DNA of 64,000 nucleotides, from contig CAIIXF020000002.1 in the NCBI GenBank assembly GCA_903813345.2, positions 27,785,223 to 27,849,222 of the forward strand, in the 5' to 3' direction. Origin of the DNA: Owenia fusiformis. Its lineage: Eukaryota > Annelida > Polychaeta > Sabellida > Oweniidae. Within the stretch, counting starts at the first letter, position 1. Each line of letters opens with the position of its first letter. The notes under the pieces were generated by a model, which saw only the letters and a list, made by a program, of their open reading frames with translations, ran no database searches and had not been told where the DNA came from. Position numbers and translations under genes: made by a program. Positions 15,501 to 30,500 of this stretch are shown piece after piece.

Positions 15501-18500
15501 TGAAGTAGGTCAGAAAATCCGGATTAATCCGAACAAGGTTCGGGAATCTTCGTAATAAGAAGTAGATTAAAAATACTCCCAATGGAGTATAAAGTTGTCC
15601 CCAATATTCCGAAATACGACGAATCGAATCGGCAAACTTCGGTAAAATAATGAAGTGCATAAAAACCGAAATGATCCGATGAACGTTCGGATAAAATCGT
15701 GAACAGGTGTCAGGGGTTTCCCCTCATCTTTCCCCACATTGTTCTAAAAGCCTTATATGGATTTATCACGTAACATTCAAAATGACGTTCCTATATGGTT
15801 CTATGGGTTCGAACACGTGACCAAATATACCAAATAAAAATTTTACCTTGACCACTGGATGGGATTTCATAGAAAATATCCAAGAAAACCTATCCTCGTG
15901 ATCCTTAAATCACTTAAATTCGATCATTTTATTTTCACCCCTTGATGGAATTTTATGAAAGAAGTCATGAAAACACATCATCATGTAAGGGTTTTCACCT
16001 AAATTAGCTCGTTTTATCTTGAGCCTTCAATTGAATTTCTTGAAGAAATATTTTATGAAAAAATATCATCATGTTATGATTTGTATTTAAATAAGACCGT
16101 TTCATCTAAATACTTGGATAATATTTCATAAAAAATGCACTTTAAAATTTTTCAGAATTTGCCTTAATTTATCAATGTATTGAAAGTATAAGATTAACTC
16201 TCAAATAGCGTTCTATTTTAACCTTTTTATTGAATTCAATACAGGACTCGCTCTCTAAATATCCAATAAAAATTCAACCCTTGGATGTGATTTCGTTGGA
16301 AAAAAAATATGTCAAGTCCAGAATCAAATGATTTGTCCAGAACCTCTTAAGATCCTGTTACAGAAATAATGTCAAATAACATAGAAAAAATGATAAAATA
16401 GAAGGTATAACTATAAACAATAATGAAATTAAAATACTACAACATGCGGACGATACAACAATTATGTTAAGACAAAAAGACTCAATAATATATTTTCTCG
16501 AAGAAATAAACAAATTCTCAAAATTAAGTGGCTTAAAGTTAAACTTAGATAAAACACATGGTATATGGCTTGGAAATCAGAACAATGAACCAGATTTATA
16601 CAAGAATATAAAAGTTACAAAGGAACCAATTAAAGTCCTTGGAGTTTATATTGGAAATGATCTTAAAAAGTGTGAAGAATTGAATTGGGACCCAAAAATT
16701 TTAGAATTCGAAAAATTATTTAAATCGTGGAGAAAAGAAAATTGACCTATTTTAGAAAAGTTCAAGTGATTAATAGCTTAGGGATTTCAAAACTAGTTTA
16801 TAATTTTTAATACTGAATGTGCCTGATTATGTTTTAAAGAAAGTTAATAAAATGATTTTTGATTTCTTATGGAAAAGAGATCGATTAAAAAGAAATAAAA
16901 TTATAGGAAAAGTTGAAAATGGGGGTCAAGGGTTAGTAGATCTAGAATTGAAAATAGCTTCAATTAAAGGAAGTTGGGTAAAACGAATCTTTTCTGAAGA
17001 TAATATATTCCAGTACATTATATTAAAAATGTGGATTTGAGGTAAAAGATTTCATTAAAACTACATTTACACATGAAATAAAGATAAATATGCTTATATT
17101 CTATAAGGATATTTTTAGTGCATTCAATAGATATAAAATTGACAAATTAAACAAATTAAGTTTTTTAAAGTCATAACTGGATAAAAAGTGGGTTTTTATA
17201 TATAAAGGATTTTTTAAAGATGGAGTTTTTGTTTATGAGCAATATATTCTGAATAAATTGATAAAGAAACATAATTGGATGATCGGATATATACGAATAA
17301 AAGGTTATTTAATAAACTCACTCAAAATTTGGATTGAAAAACAGAAAAATATACAAATATAAAAGCAAAAAACAATTACCTTATGAAAGATGGTAAATGG
17401 ATACATATACAGCACATCAATGCTAAACGATTGTATGATATTTTACTAGAAAGTAAACATGAAAGAAGCATTATGGAAAGACATTGGGCAACAATTTTCA
17501 GCACACCAAGATGTAAAACGTTCTATGGGAAAGTATATGATTCAAAAATAAAAAACATGATATATAAAAAACATGCAGAATTCAATTTTAAGCTTTTCCA
17601 TAATATTCTAGCGTGTGGGAATACTAGTATATACAAATGGAATGAAGAAATTAACAAGTATTGTAGTGAATGTAGAGTGATACAAACTCCAAAACATTTA
17701 TTACTGGACTGTAAGATTGTACAAAATATTTGGGGAAAAAATTAGAAATATCTTAAGATGTGATATCAAATGGAAACATTTTATTTTAGGGTTCTATATG
17801 TTGGAAGTAATGTCTCTCAGCCAAGAAATGTAATTCTCAGTGATATAGTGGGAAACACAATTTATTCAAATTGGGTTAAGAACTCAAATAATATGGACAG
17901 ATACAAAAGTATAAATTTTGAAAACACTAATCAACCGACTGAAATTCTACATAAACAATTTAGATATGATGAAAAGTGAAAAAAATTTATTCTAAAAAAT
18001 AGCTTAGAGATCTTTTTCAACAAATTTGAATAGACTATGTATGTGTATTGATATATTGTGATGTATTATGATATATTGTATATATGTTTAATTTGCAAAT
18101 AAATAAAAAATAATAGAAAAAATCGATTTCCTGACAATCACGTAAACTCCTCGTATACATGTATTACCTGACTTGAAATTTGTAGTATGATCTTTCTTGT
18201 AAATTCTGGATGCCTCCATCCATTGCCATGGTGATTGAGTAGGATGTGTCATATTGCAGTCAGACGTCTCAAAATTACATACGAATATTGGTTGAACTGT
18301 CGAATTCGTGGCTGCACTGAGCAAGTCATTCCCTAAGACAAAAGTACTGGTATAACTAGTTAACATGTACTGCAGTATGATCTGACATATCAAGAATCAA
18401 ATAATCAATATGATTTGAATAACAGAGTATGCAAGAACAAGTAACAAAGGGGAATACCTTAAAAAGCCTTATAAAACATGTCGGAAAGGAAATACCAAGG

Positions 18501-21500
18501 ACTAAAAACAGAATAAATTCCAGACATCCCAACGATGGACCAAATGTTATGTGCAAAGGTAATGAACAAAAGCGTAATACTATGTGACTTAAGAGAATAC
18601 AACTTACCACAGTTTGCTTCATCTTCCGCATTGTTGCAGTCGTCGACACAGTCACACACGGAAGAAGGCGAGACACATCGTCCATTATCACATACAAACT
18701 CATCTGCTCTACACACTAATGAAAACGTCCACTTATAAACACCATAATAATAGAAATGTTGTCATATTTCATAACGTACATCAATTAAAATCCGAATACA
18801 TTTTGAGGGAATTATGTGTGAATTACAGAAATTAATATATTACATTGGGTAAGGTTGCATTGAAAGTTATAATGAAATGACTCGAAAAATTGTTAGAACG
18901 TTCCGCCTGATATTTTAGAGGACTAAACAACAAAGTTATGTAATTTAATTGATATACTAGACATTTACAGGTGGTAGAATACTATTTTGGTAAGAAATAT
19001 CAAGAACTTCGCAAAAAATTGAAAAGAAGGTTTCAAATAAATGTTGGAGATGTAAATCTTACTCTAAATACTGATTAAAATATATTATTTTGATCATTCA
19101 ATGAAATGACTGCTTTGCGTTGAAAATCTAACGGATGGTTGCATCTCATCGCCCCATTTGACAAGATAATACTCACAACAGCCCATTTCATCAGTGGCAC
19201 CAGGACAATCAATTTCCCTGTCACAAATTTTGTTGAAAGAAATACAGATTGTGCTACCTGGACAACGCTCTTCATAAAAACGACACTCTGCAAAAATAAT
19301 CAGACAAAATATTTTTGACACTTTTTTCATTATCCTATTCGAGGCTATGCCATTTCATTTAGCTGCTATTATACGTAGAATTAAAATAATATGGTGAAAA
19401 TGAATACCTCTTTTTTGAACAATGACGTCATCTATCGCTACATGATCATATGGTGTTGCAAGTGTTTCTATTACAATAGTGTAAGGTTTGGAACCTGTCA
19501 TAGGCACATTTGCGTGGTACCATGTGTTGGATGTATTTGCTGTTGAATCAATGTACACAGACATAGCATATTAGAATCGATGTTAAATTAGAAATGAAAA
19601 TCAAAAGATATAAAAATCTCAAGAAAGCAATCAAATGTTAAGACACGATAGTTTCATTTAAATATTTTAAGAGATAAAATAAAGAATCTTTAGAATATGC
19701 AAAATCTTATTTACAATAAAATAAACAAATTAAAGGGACCAAAAGGTCGTTTCACTTTAGAGTAACACGAGATTTAAAATATTTTGATCACTGGCGGATC
19801 CAAAAGCTAACAGGGGAGGGGGCACATTTCAGGTCAGATTTTTTTTGAAAATATTGAAAATTTAAGGCCCATTTTTAAAATAATTTGGCCAGAAAAGCGA
19901 AGTTATGCCAAGAAAGGCCCATTGTTAATGACATAATAACGGCCTGCACTGTCACTGATAGACGCAATTATAGAAAAATGAATGACATTCGTACCAAGGT
20001 TTGTCGTCCAAAGCTGTTTGCCTCCTATATTCTGGTAAACTCTAAGTCCCATTTCTCGACTAGATAATGCTCTATATATAAAGAGCCCAATAGAGAGTAT
20101 ATAGTACTTAAAACTCAAATCAACAGATCCATTAATATTTGGGATCAAAAGTCTAGCTGGATAGGCTTTCCTATAGGTTAGGTATATTGTGTTGATGAAC
20201 AGAAAATGTCCTACAAAAAGAATGTACTGAGCTTTACGTACAATCTATGAACAGAGAATGTCCAAAATCTTTATAATTCTGTATAGAACAAAGGTTTGAC
20301 AGAAATGTTTTGTTGATTACAAAATTTAATTTATAGACATATGGAAGTTCTTATCTAAATGTTGTAAGAAAGGTGACGTTACATTGATATCGTAGTGCTA
20401 TTACAATGATTTGAACTATAGAGTACCGTGGCCCACTATTGAAATATATAATCCTTATAAGGTAATATCATCAGCTGACTAGAGAACTGATAGTACATAT
20501 GATAACTCACCTTCACAGTTGGCAAACGTTGCATCTCTATTGGGAAGGGATATACCCATGTTATCATTCCTCGATTTTCTTGACCATTCAAGGTAAGCTT
20601 TAGGATCATCTTCTAGTAAAGCACAATCTGAAGACCCCTCGAATGTACAATTGATTAAAGGAGTGTCTTCTTTGGGAATAATTACATCTGAAGAAATGAA
20701 TCGTTAATACAAAATATCATTTTTCACAAAATAATAGCACGTTAATGATCTTAATATCATTATCATCGTGAAATAAATCAACTGTAGCTCTGAGTCCCAG
20801 GCTGTAAGTTACCTATTTACAAAGTAATAGTATTTAGTTCAAGGATTTTCACAACGGATACATTGCTTTGTCTGGTATGTATAGCAAATAGTTTTCGCTT
20901 GTCTTTAACTAAAACCGAGGGTTAATGTTCAAGACTAGCATACAAGTAATATATGGCTGCACTCTATAACATACTACAGCTATGATTTGGCCAAGGATAC
21001 TGTAATAAAAAAAAATTATAAAAGAGACCCCAAAAATAGCTCATAACAAAATTTATGTGTCTCAGTCAGTATTTTATGAAATCTAGAGAAAATAGTTACA
21101 AAGAAGACCCTACCATTACAATGTCCCAGAAGCATAACGTTGTCGAGGCCGTATCCTTGTTCAGTGAGGTTCTTATCCACTTCGCCAGCAAATACGAGAT
21201 TAAATGTCCCTGCTTGAAGATCGTGAACAACGTGTCTTTGCCATACCTTTTCATGTGCTGAAATATGCTAACTTGAAAACAAAACAGTGCGTCTACCGCA
21301 TTTCCCCAGTTTATTATATTTTAATGAACTATTTATTTAAATATACGTACATGTATACGGCCAATGTTTAAATTTCCATACATTGCAGCATCTCATTTTG
21401 ACTTCTGACAAATCTCAACCAATTCCTGACAGTTAGGTAGTTTATATTCTCAACATTTAAATGTAATTTTAATTTTCATCTCCCCGAACATTTTATTTGA

Positions 21501-24500
21501 AGAAACACATTTCCCCGGAAAGGGAGATCATACTGAACAAAATATATTTTATCAAATTACTTGAATTCAACAACTATCTTAAAAAGTCCTCGTTAATCAG
21601 ATAGAGCTATGCCAATGCGGCATCAGCACAGACACATGTAACAGTCAAGCCAAGTAACAAAGTCAACATTCGAAAATAAAAATCTCAAAAATCGTACATC
21701 TTTGATTTCCAAAATAATTTGTGAGGTGGTTATTAAGATGATAATACATCTTTTAACGTATTAATTTTGAGTACATCTTGAATCCATTCTCAACAAAGCG
21801 TTGTCGAAATAAGGATTCGAAATATTTGAGTTCGGGATAATAAAAGTACGTTAAGATATACCGCTCCTTAACAAACTCCTTTGGGAACAAGATATAGAAT
21901 CAAATGCATATTCTTCTTATTTACTCCCTGACACATGCCAGCGAATGTTACATAAGTTAATATCTCCGTTTTAAATAATTTTGTAAACGTTGTTCTCTAC
22001 AGGTGCCATTTTTTATAATTGAAAAACAAAATTGAACATTTTGCATTTCTAAATTGATAATTTATAAGTTTCTTGGAATACAACTTAACTGTTAACGATT
22101 TAAGTCATTAATAATATTTCCCTCAGTGATCCCATGCTAAATAGACAGTAACTAGGTTATTATTTTGTGTTCAACCTTATTTTCATGACTTTTAAACATG
22201 AGTCGACAATTATGTAGGAAATTTCAATTCCAAATGTAAGCCTGTCAACTCCTGTTTTGCACAAAATTTAGCCTTTTATGAAGATAGATCGCCAAAATCT
22301 GCATGTACCTCTCAATGAGGCGACATGTTTTTAAATTTATAGATGCTGAGCTATAAACTCAAACAAAAATTCAAACCACCCGCTATTATTTTGAATACAC
22401 TAGACGAAATTTCCACTCCCGGGGAGCACTGTGATAACACTTTGAAGGAGGATTCTTGAAAAATCGTTCGAATTTTCACAAAAGGTTTCACGCAATTTTA
22501 TTGCTTTGTTTAAGCCTCAACTAAAATCATACTCAAATCCGATACCATAATTATAAATTAAAATGAAACATTAAACTCAGGTCAGGTTATATGATAAACC
22601 GTTTCGAGAATTGATGATTTGAGTTAACTGTGTATATTTAAATAAATGTAAGTCGGCATGTATTCGACAGTTAATGTAGAAACATGATGTATGCATCCAC
22701 GTGTGACTTAAATATCGATTCATGACTATCATTTTTGGCTTTCAAAAATTAAGTTGGAAGTTACAGTGGTTGGAGATTAACGAAAACGTCAATCACATCC
22801 GAATATCCGAACGACGTCAAGTATTAACAATACCCTTTCTGTGCATCTCGAACAAGGCAAGGTTCTGTGATCCAGCAATGTGCATTCCGAAAGAAAAAAT
22901 TCACAAATATCAACAAATTTCATTGAGTTGGATATTACATTCGAAATCACAACTTTCGAAATGTTTGTTTTAAACAAGAATTGTAAGAACTTAAAACATG
23001 TTGTTAGTTTTTCAAACCACATATCCTCACTTACGTTCTTTGACAAGGATGATTTCATTAGAAAACATGGATTTTCTTGATTATTCTTCAAAACTATCCT
23101 TGAAATATAAGTATGTGGGATATTACAGTGTAAATTGTCACGCATTTGTTTCCCCCATATCATGAGAAAATAAATGCAGTACCATCTTTCAATATTTGGA
23201 AACAAAAAGTTCATTCTGTATGTAAACAAGAAAAAATACATTTATGGTTGATTCATAATGAAAAATGACAAATAACATACTATATAAATAACATAAGAGA
23301 AATAACATACATCTTTTTAAGTAAGGGTATACAGGGACATAGTGGAAATTCAGAAATTTAGGCCATATCCTAAAGACTGCTTCACCAATATGTAACAGAA
23401 CATCAAATTTATCATTTACACGTTTGCTGATAGGTTTATTGAAAATAATTAAACAGAGGTTTACTTCAATTGTGGCACCATTCTAAGTTAATACTGATGA
23501 ACATACGAATATCGAATGTTGACTAAGTTACTTGGCTTGACCGGTTATAAAATCTGAGTCATGGAAAATTGTATTTTTGGCAATTGGATAAGCCTATAAC
23601 AATGTGGACAAAATGATGAACAAGGTATTAACATGACAAAATTTCACCACCTAGCTGCTCACAATATTATTAGTTCAATCTTAAGTCAAATCTGAACTTG
23701 TAGATGATTTTCAAAAAATAAATTGGTTAATTTGAAGCAAGTTGAAAAAATGCCTTTTTTACCCTGAGAAGGTCATTGAAGGTGAAATCTCAAATCTGAA
23801 ATCAGATTTGAACTTCTAAGAACATGAAGATGATTTTGAAAAGGTCAATTTGAAGCAAGATGAAAAAAGACCTTTTTGACCTTGAGAAGGTCATTGAAGG
23901 TCAAATCTTTTTTGACCTTGAGAATGTCATTGAATGTCAAATCTATAGTCAGATTTGGATCTTTGAGAACTTGTAGATGATTTTGAAAAAAAATTGGTCA
24001 GTTTGAAGCAACTTGAAAAAAGACCTTTTAGATCTTCTTTTGACCTTGAGAAGGTCATTAAAGGTCAAATCTCAAATCTGAAGTCAGATTTAAACTTCTG
24101 ATAACTTGTAGAGGATTTTGAGAAAAAGTGGTCAATATGAAGCGAGTTGAAAAATACCTTTTTACCGTTTTAACCTTTTTGACCTTGAAAATTTTTGACC
24201 TTAAAATATAAAGTCAGATTTGAATTTCTGAAAAATTGGAGATGATTTAAAAAGAATGAACTCAGTCTAAACAGTATTTGTAAAGTTATTGGAACCACCA
24301 ACCGCTGAACAAAATAATATAGAATAAAAACTGGGGGTAATTTTTAGAATTAAGCAGACTTTTACTTGCAATTACTGGAAATCAATGTATGGCTTAATGA
24401 TTTATACCATTTGTAATTTGTAGGCACACAGACTAGAATTAAACCTGGCAAGTCAAATATTCATAGCATGGAAAGCTAATATATGAAATTATAAGACAGT

Positions 24501-27500
24501 GCTGTATACTTATGCCTGACAGCTGTAGTATGCTTTCCTCAATTGAATCATTTCCTCTATAGATACTGAACTTCGTTGTATTGGATCCCCATGTCATCAG
24601 GTCAAAGACCAAGCAATGTTCTGAATTTATCGTTATATTTGGTGTCTTAAGTCTTTCCTTGCCTAGATAATATGGGTTATCATATGAGGAATCGATGCCA
24701 TTCAGAGAGTGTGTAATCTGCATCGAAGCACCTGTTAAAATGGAAATAAAATATTAGCACAATTTATAGTTAACTGACCAGGCAACATGTACATGTTGGG
24801 CCAAAAACGTCAATTTTAGGAATAACGTTTTAATAAGACATTGACACCACTGATGTTTTCGCTACTGAAGATGCAATATTTCAAACTTTTTGGATGGGCT
24901 TAATTTTTATATTAAATAAAGTCACATATACGTATGTCATAACATTGAATGAGAAGTAACACCGAAACATTAAAAGCATTGGGACAAAATCAACTATCTT
25001 TTTGAGCACATGTTGTGTCAAAGAACTAGAAATTAAAGACATTCTAAACCAAATCCTGGAAATGCTATTTCTAAGGTTTCAAGTTGCGTCTAAAGGATTG
25101 CCAAGGTTATAAAATCAGCTCATACCTTGGCTTTTTGAAAAGGTCCAATTCCATCTACTCAAGCTGTTTCCATTAGTAAAATTACACGGCCCATCCTCAA
25201 AATTACACATGTAATACACGATTTGGTCTTTCTCAAATACTTTCATTTTTGTAGACTCCATTGGAAACTCATTAACTTTTGCTAAAAATCACATAAGTAA
25301 CAGTCGTCATCGTTCACTAGATCAATTCAATACTGGATATGAAAGTCTCTCTAGTAAAATACCTCAGCTAAAATGTTACATTATGACATTTATGATCTTA
25401 AAGTTGTGCGTTTCGTATTCTTGAAGGAAAGCATCTCCAACTCAAAATCATGTATCACGCGTGATATCTACCGGGTGAGCCAAAAAAGTAAACCAAACAA
25501 ATGTTGATACCTGGTTCATTAGGTACGGTTTTAAAGTCATATTGCGCACGATTTAACCTTGTTCAATGTTCTTTCATTCTATGAAGTTCCATTGGTCTAT
25601 TCCCAATTGTCTTGATTTCATGGCCATTTTACAAAACGATCTACTGACCTGAGTTGTTCATTGTACATGCACATATCGCGTGACACAAAAACTGACACCC
25701 ACCCACAAAATGTTTCATAACATTTTTGTCTGAAGAAATTCTGACTTGAATTCTTTTGCAAATGAAAACTTCACTTTATTTTGCAGCTCCACAAGAAGTT
25801 TCAGATGACTAGCTCACCTAGATGCACATTTATGAGCGCTACAAAATGTGTCGTCTATTCATTTGCTGGTACAACTGGATCTTACACAAAAAATGAGACC
25901 CACCTTTTGTAACGTGATTTTGGAAATAAGTTATAATAATTTTATCAGCGACAACAACTACATGATTTTGTGTTTAATTGAATGGACTTCATTTCCCTGA
26001 AAGTACAAGCCAAAATCATTAGTATTTACAAAGTTATGTTACAAAACTTGAGTGGCAAAATGTAGTAACACTCATAAAATGTGATCAACTCGACCCACAC
26101 ATATTTTGACATTTCTTGAGGTGCTTTTGCATTATGCCAACTTTAAATGTACCAAAGGACAAGTTGACATGTTAATAGACAAAAAAGTTATGCAACGTCA
26201 GATGGTTGTCATTTTTGTATCACCCTAGTGTAAACGATAGTAAACAATATAAACACGGTATGTTTAGGTTACCTTCTTTAGTAAACTCACTGTTCTATAC
26301 TTTTAAATACAGAAAAATAGATCGTTTTCGATTTTTATGTTTACCTATAAATACAGGGTGGTCCAAAAAAATGGGACACTCGTATTTCAAAAATAAATAC
26401 TGATTTTCTTGATGAAAACGTGTCATATTATATACCAGTGGATAGGGAATTTACTGATGTTTAATTTGGTATATCATAAGTTCAAATTTATTATAATGTC
26501 TGTCAACCAGCGTCCATAATATAAATGACGTCATTTTCATTTTAAAACGAGTTTTCCAAAACTTGCAAAAACAAGTTTTATTGTCAACTTTATATACATA
26601 AACAGACATTCGATATGTTCACCATTTTGATCAATTGTACCCCTCAATTTTGGCCTTAACTGACCAATAGCATCATTGATATGCTAAGACATGGAACTTC
26701 ACTTCTCATTAATTCAATTCTGTCCTCAAGAGACTGAATAGATGTAAAGGATTCATGGTAGACGAGTTCTGTTAGTTCTCCCCTTATTTGGTAGTTGCAG
26801 ACGTTGGGTGATCGTGTGATCTGGTCTGGGGGAGGCAGCGATTAGGGGGATGAATCTAGGCACATTTTCCTTTAAACATTTGACACTCTTGTGAGATCTA
26901 TTGCTTGGAGCTCCATCTTGTTGGAAAATGTAATGATTCGAGAATGAGCTCATATCAGGGGGGTCTAAAAACAACATAGTTGGATAATGCGATGTCAACG
27001 TCTGCGACTACCAGGTATTTGGAGAACCTACAGAATTGGTTTACCATGAACCCCTTACATCTACTCAGTCCCTTATTAAGGATAAACTTGTTGAGAAGTG
27101 GAATTCATTGTCTCAACAGAATATCAATGATGTTTTTGACCAGTTTAGGCCAAAATTGAGGGCTATAATTGATCAAAATGATGAACATATTGAACGTCTG
27201 TTTGTGTAAATGAAGTTGACAAAAAACTTGTTTTTTGCAAGTTTTGGATAACCCGTTTTGAATCTAAAATGACATCATTTATATAACGGACGCTGGTTGA
27301 CAGACATTATAATAAATTTGAACTTATGATATACCAAATTAAGATAAGTGAATTCCCTATCCACTGGTATACAATATGACATGTTTTCATCAAGAAAATC
27401 AATATTTATTTTTGAAATACGAGTGTCCCATTTTTTTGGACCACCCTGTATATCCACCATTTTTTAAGTGATGCTATACATGTATAATCCCTTATACAAG

Positions 27501-30500
27501 CCCGACAACCATTAAGAATTTGTCATGCTTGTAACTGAGCTAGCTTATATACAAATACAGATCTGTATGAACTCTTCGACTTAGATAGAAGACTATGTAT
27601 ATAAAGTCTACTTACTACAATTCATTTCGTCCTCCCCATTCATGCAGTCATCAATACAATTGCAAACTTTATCTGCTGGATTCAAACACAGTCTTCTCCC
27701 ATCTTGATCCAAACATTCAAATTGCCTTATGATATGGCATACTGTAGAAATAACGTATTTAAAATTATGTTAACATCTATCAGTCCTTTTTACCAAGAAT
27801 TAATCATTTGTTTTTTTAACCAGCCATTTCAAATAAACTATTTTAAATAGGCTCCATGGTATATGGTGAGGTTTATTAAGATAAACCAGAAAACAGCAAT
27901 TCCAAAATTCAGCTGCCATCTTTGAAATTCAGTGGCCATCTTCAAAATATCTCCAGGAGCAAAATTCACAGCATAAAAACTGACTAAATCCGTCGACTAG
28001 TATTTGAGTTACAAAATATTACATTTTTATGAAACATTACGGCCGTTCTGAATTGGGTAGCCATATTGAAAATTCCTTCTCGAGCAGAGGTCCTACATTC
28101 AGAAGGCATGAGCCTATTTTGAACCCTATCCGTCAATTGTTAATTTAGTTATCGCCCGGACGGACGTTATATTTATCCCTCTCGAACTCCATTCATTGGG
28201 ATAATGATTCAAAAATAAGCTGTATGAGTGGTATATACGATATATGAGTGGTATATGCAGTATATGAGTGGTATATGCCTTCTATATGTTTCTTTAGGAA
28301 AATGAAGTTTCGGTTAAAATCCGTATTTACATGTTCATACACTAATTTGTATCATTGTTCCATAAACTGTATAGTGTATATACATGCACGGTTTGCATTG
28401 GTGCAAATGTTATCACTATCACTGGCGTTTAACGTAACCCAGACATGATCTTAACGTTACGGAGTAGTATGTCCGGGCTACGTTAAACGCCAGTGATATA
28501 TCATGTATACATCAGTTTACTTTGTATTATATTGTGTATTGCTTTAAACATATAACAACAATTACGTCAATCATTATAAAAGATTATGGAAGATTATGTA
28601 CACTATGTAACGATGACTCAGTTGAAACAGAAATACATTTTCTATTCTATTGCAATAGATATGATGATCTGAGAAAAACATATTTCGATGAGGTAAAGAA
28701 TGGGTATCGATATGGCGAACTTTTTGAACACACTTTTCTCTTAAACCAGTCATCAAAAATTTCTGAAAATCTTACAAATTGCCAATTTAATAGTCATCTT
28801 TTGAATGGTAAAAATATAATTTGAAATAGATATACATACTTTCATCTTTATTGTTTTAAAAAACACATCAAACACTTAATTTGTTCTTGGTATCATGTTT
28901 CCAGAGTGAAATGAAACATCTTTCCGAACCTCATTGGAACAAAACGACATAAACACAACATGTTTAGGTCTCTCAATATTGTAATTGTACAAAGGAAATT
29001 TTGGTTGATTTTTTTTTGGTTGGTTTTTCTTGATTTTTATCTATTTTTTTTGGGGGGGGGGTTGTTTTAATTTTTTGAATACTTTTTTAAAATCAACCAA
29101 AAATTCCTTTGTATAACTTAAATATTGAGAGGTCTAAAAACATGTTGTATATGCTATTTTGTTCCAAGAAGGTTCGGAAAGACATTTTATTTCATTCTCA
29201 AGAATTGGTAGAAAGGAGCAAAAACAATTGCACTAAAAAAACACAAAAAATATTAACAAAAACAGTTATATAAAATATTTCTAAATAATTTTCGCATTAA
29301 ATTGTTGTCAATCAGTCAACATTACATAAAATACCATATTTTTTACAGAATGTTTTCAATGATTGGTTTAAGAGAAACATTGTTGAATTCAGTTCTCCAT
29401 ATCGCTACCTATCCTTTTAAAGATTTGGAGAATGAAGATAGCAAAATTGAATTTATTTTTAGGGAACATACCTGTAAAATTGTTAAATTTATTAAGATAG
29501 CTTTTGTGCGCAGAAGTCTATTCATTTACAAGCTGTGATATTGATTTTCGTGTATTAATTTTGTATTTCCTATTGCTAACAGTGGTTAATAAGCCCAAGG
29601 TGGGCTGGGTAAAACTGATATTAATTTTTTATATATTATAATTGAATTGTAATACTGACGACTATAAATAAATAAATAAACTAAACTAAACTATATAATA
29701 TGTAAAATGTACTCACTGCAATCATCTTCGTCATCTCTTTCAGGGCAATCATTAATTTGATTGCACTTGTTAAGCAATGGTATGCAGATATTTGAGTTTC
29801 TGCATTGGTATTCATTAGACAGGCAGTCCTCTAAAAAATGATGGTAAATATTTCAGAATAACTTGTTGAGAGACCTCTTTTACAATGAAGCAAAATTTTG
29901 GATAGACTACATTTTAAGATCCAATATCTATAAAAATTAAACATTTATTCAATTTTGACGTATATTTATAGTGTATATGTGTTGATATTCGGTAGACCAT
30001 GAAGTAAAACAACTCCCTCTCGCGATTACTACAGTTTATACACGACCACTCTACTATACCTTGCATTTGGTGTTCATAAGCAACCCATTTGGCTTATTAG
30101 TAATGATTATTTTATTTGTTTTTATGTGTCTGTTCCTTATGAATGGTTTATCGGATGAAATAGTAGAGTCTTACGACTATAGCAAATAAATAGTTATCTG
30201 TCATGTGCTTACCCATTTGAGAAACAGAAATGTCATCTATAGCTACAAGTCCTAAAGTTTCAATCGTAAGAGTAAACGGATAAGGTGTACTGCTCAGTAA
30301 TATTTCAGCCTGACGCCATCTTGGTTCTAAGCCACCTTCAACTTGAACTATGAAATACATGGTCACAGTCAGATAATAAAAAACGTTATAGATCTCATAA
30401 AGTAAAACGTTTCAAAGATATTTATTTATTTCAGCTGTGGCTCGTTATTGCCGATATCATTTAACTTTAATTATTTGTATTATTCTAAAACTCTGTCCAT

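Larger units (their letters stand above)
7001..16359. mobile_element. 9.36-kb inverted-repeat element with 1.4-kb arms
   Basis: The two ends, each starting AACAGGATCTTAAGAGG inward, are near-identical in reverse complement over about 1,436 bases (7,001-8,436) and 1,455 bases (14,905-16,359). A 4-base ACAG flanks both sides (6,997-7,000 and 16,360-16,363), which looks like a target-site duplication. The 6.5-kb interior has no recognisable transposase. It sits in the intron between MAM8 exons 1 and 2. It could be a giant non-autonomous DNA transposon or, less likely, a segmental inverted duplication. Confidence 0.75.
26354..27448. mobile_element. Tc1/mariner-superfamily relic with TA target duplication
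   Basis: Both ends read CAGGGTGGTCCAAAAAAATG inward and are flanked by TA (26,352-26,353 and 27,449-27,450). The inverted arms extend about 170 bases. The interior consists of two copies of the same transposase 3' region in opposite orientation. It lies in the intron between L4 and MAM6. Confidence 0.8.

Noticed and set aside
16370-18118. Possible active retrotransposon
   Set aside because: Several frame breaks and stops, loss of the 5' part, and a changed A-D-D context show a dead fragment.
19790-19900. CACTGGCGGATCC...AGGGGAGGGGG segment resembling a hAT terminus
   Set aside because: No matching opposite end or target duplication was found within the intron between MAM7 exons 2 and 3.
22789-23241. 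150-codon minus-strand open frame in the MAM6 intron
   Set aside because: No MAM or LDLa signature, no phase-1 splice borders, composition like the surrounding intron.
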